Shown here: positions 5,155 through 5,155 of the stretch, piece after piece
Layout of the letters: each line of letters begins with the position of its first letter
How positions within the stretch are numbered: the first letter of the stretch is position 1
Origin: an uncultured Actinomycetes bacterium
Lineage (GTDB): Bacteria; Actinomycetota; Actinomycetes; Nanopelagicales; Nanopelagicaceae
Assembly (NCBI GenBank): GCA_903839585.1
Contig: CAIMCU010000166.1
Span: 1-5,155, forward strand
Direction: 5' to 3'
Length of the DNA stretch: 5,155 nucleotides
Notes under the pieces: generated by a model
Databases searched by the model: none
What the model was told of the DNA's origin: nothing
Seen by the model: the letters and a program-made list of their open reading frames with translations, nothing else
Position numbers and translations under genes: made by a program

Positions 5155-5155
5155 T

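Noticed and set aside
1..5155. CRISPR array, insertion sequence, tRNA or rRNA gene, or defence system
   Set aside because: No repeat-spacer pattern, transposase, terminal inverted repeats or RNA-gene signature was seen. All large frames belong to known housekeeping families.

Overview
The window looks like chromosome from a low-GC, gene-dense actinobacterium. GC is roughly mid-40s percent by eye. Freshwater Nanopelagicales/acI-type organisms fit best, but this is inference. The actinobacterial signature is strong: a mycothiol-type deacetylase (MshB), a MoeZ-type ThiF-rhodanese protein, and the block moeZ / TetR / DUF3107 / DEAD-box helicase. From memory, that block matches the M. tuberculosis Rv3206c-Rv3208-Rv3208A-Rv3211 neighbourhood.

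Layout. The left edge (14-394, +) holds the C-terminal part of a cysteinyl-tRNA synthetase-like protein, with an in-frame TGA at 11-13. Three tightly coupled minus-strand genes follow, read right to left: moeZ (2761-1580), mshB (1580-699) and a small four-helix membrane protein (702-391). A control region of about 66 bp (2762-2827) separates moeZ from a rightward group: TetR regulator (2828-3457), DUF3107 protein (3502-3759) and RhlE-like helicase (3761-5098). At the right edge the last 19 codons of an unidentified minus-strand gene are visible (5154-5095).

Function. The leftward operon joins sulfur transfer (MoeZ charges small sulfur-carrier proteins) with mycothiol synthesis (MshB deacetylates GlcNAc-inositol). 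The rightward group pairs a regulator with an RNA helicase and a small conserved actinobacterial protein. The divergent region can be read as two leaderless promoters whose -35 boxes overlap. A 7-bp inverted repeat lies over the moeZ -10 box, and a perfect 12-bp palindrome covers the first four codons of the regulator. Both are reasonable operator candidates for the TetR protein.

The region is very compact. Both convergent gene pairs share a TTAA whose two strands carry overlapping stop codons, so there is no room for a conventional terminator between them. I see no mobile element, CRISPR array, RNA gene or clearly new system. The most interesting points are the control region, the placement of mshB in the moeZ operon, the complete zinc site in MoeZ and the broken or odd synthetase end at the left edge. 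The longest stretch without a gene is the 66-bp control region.
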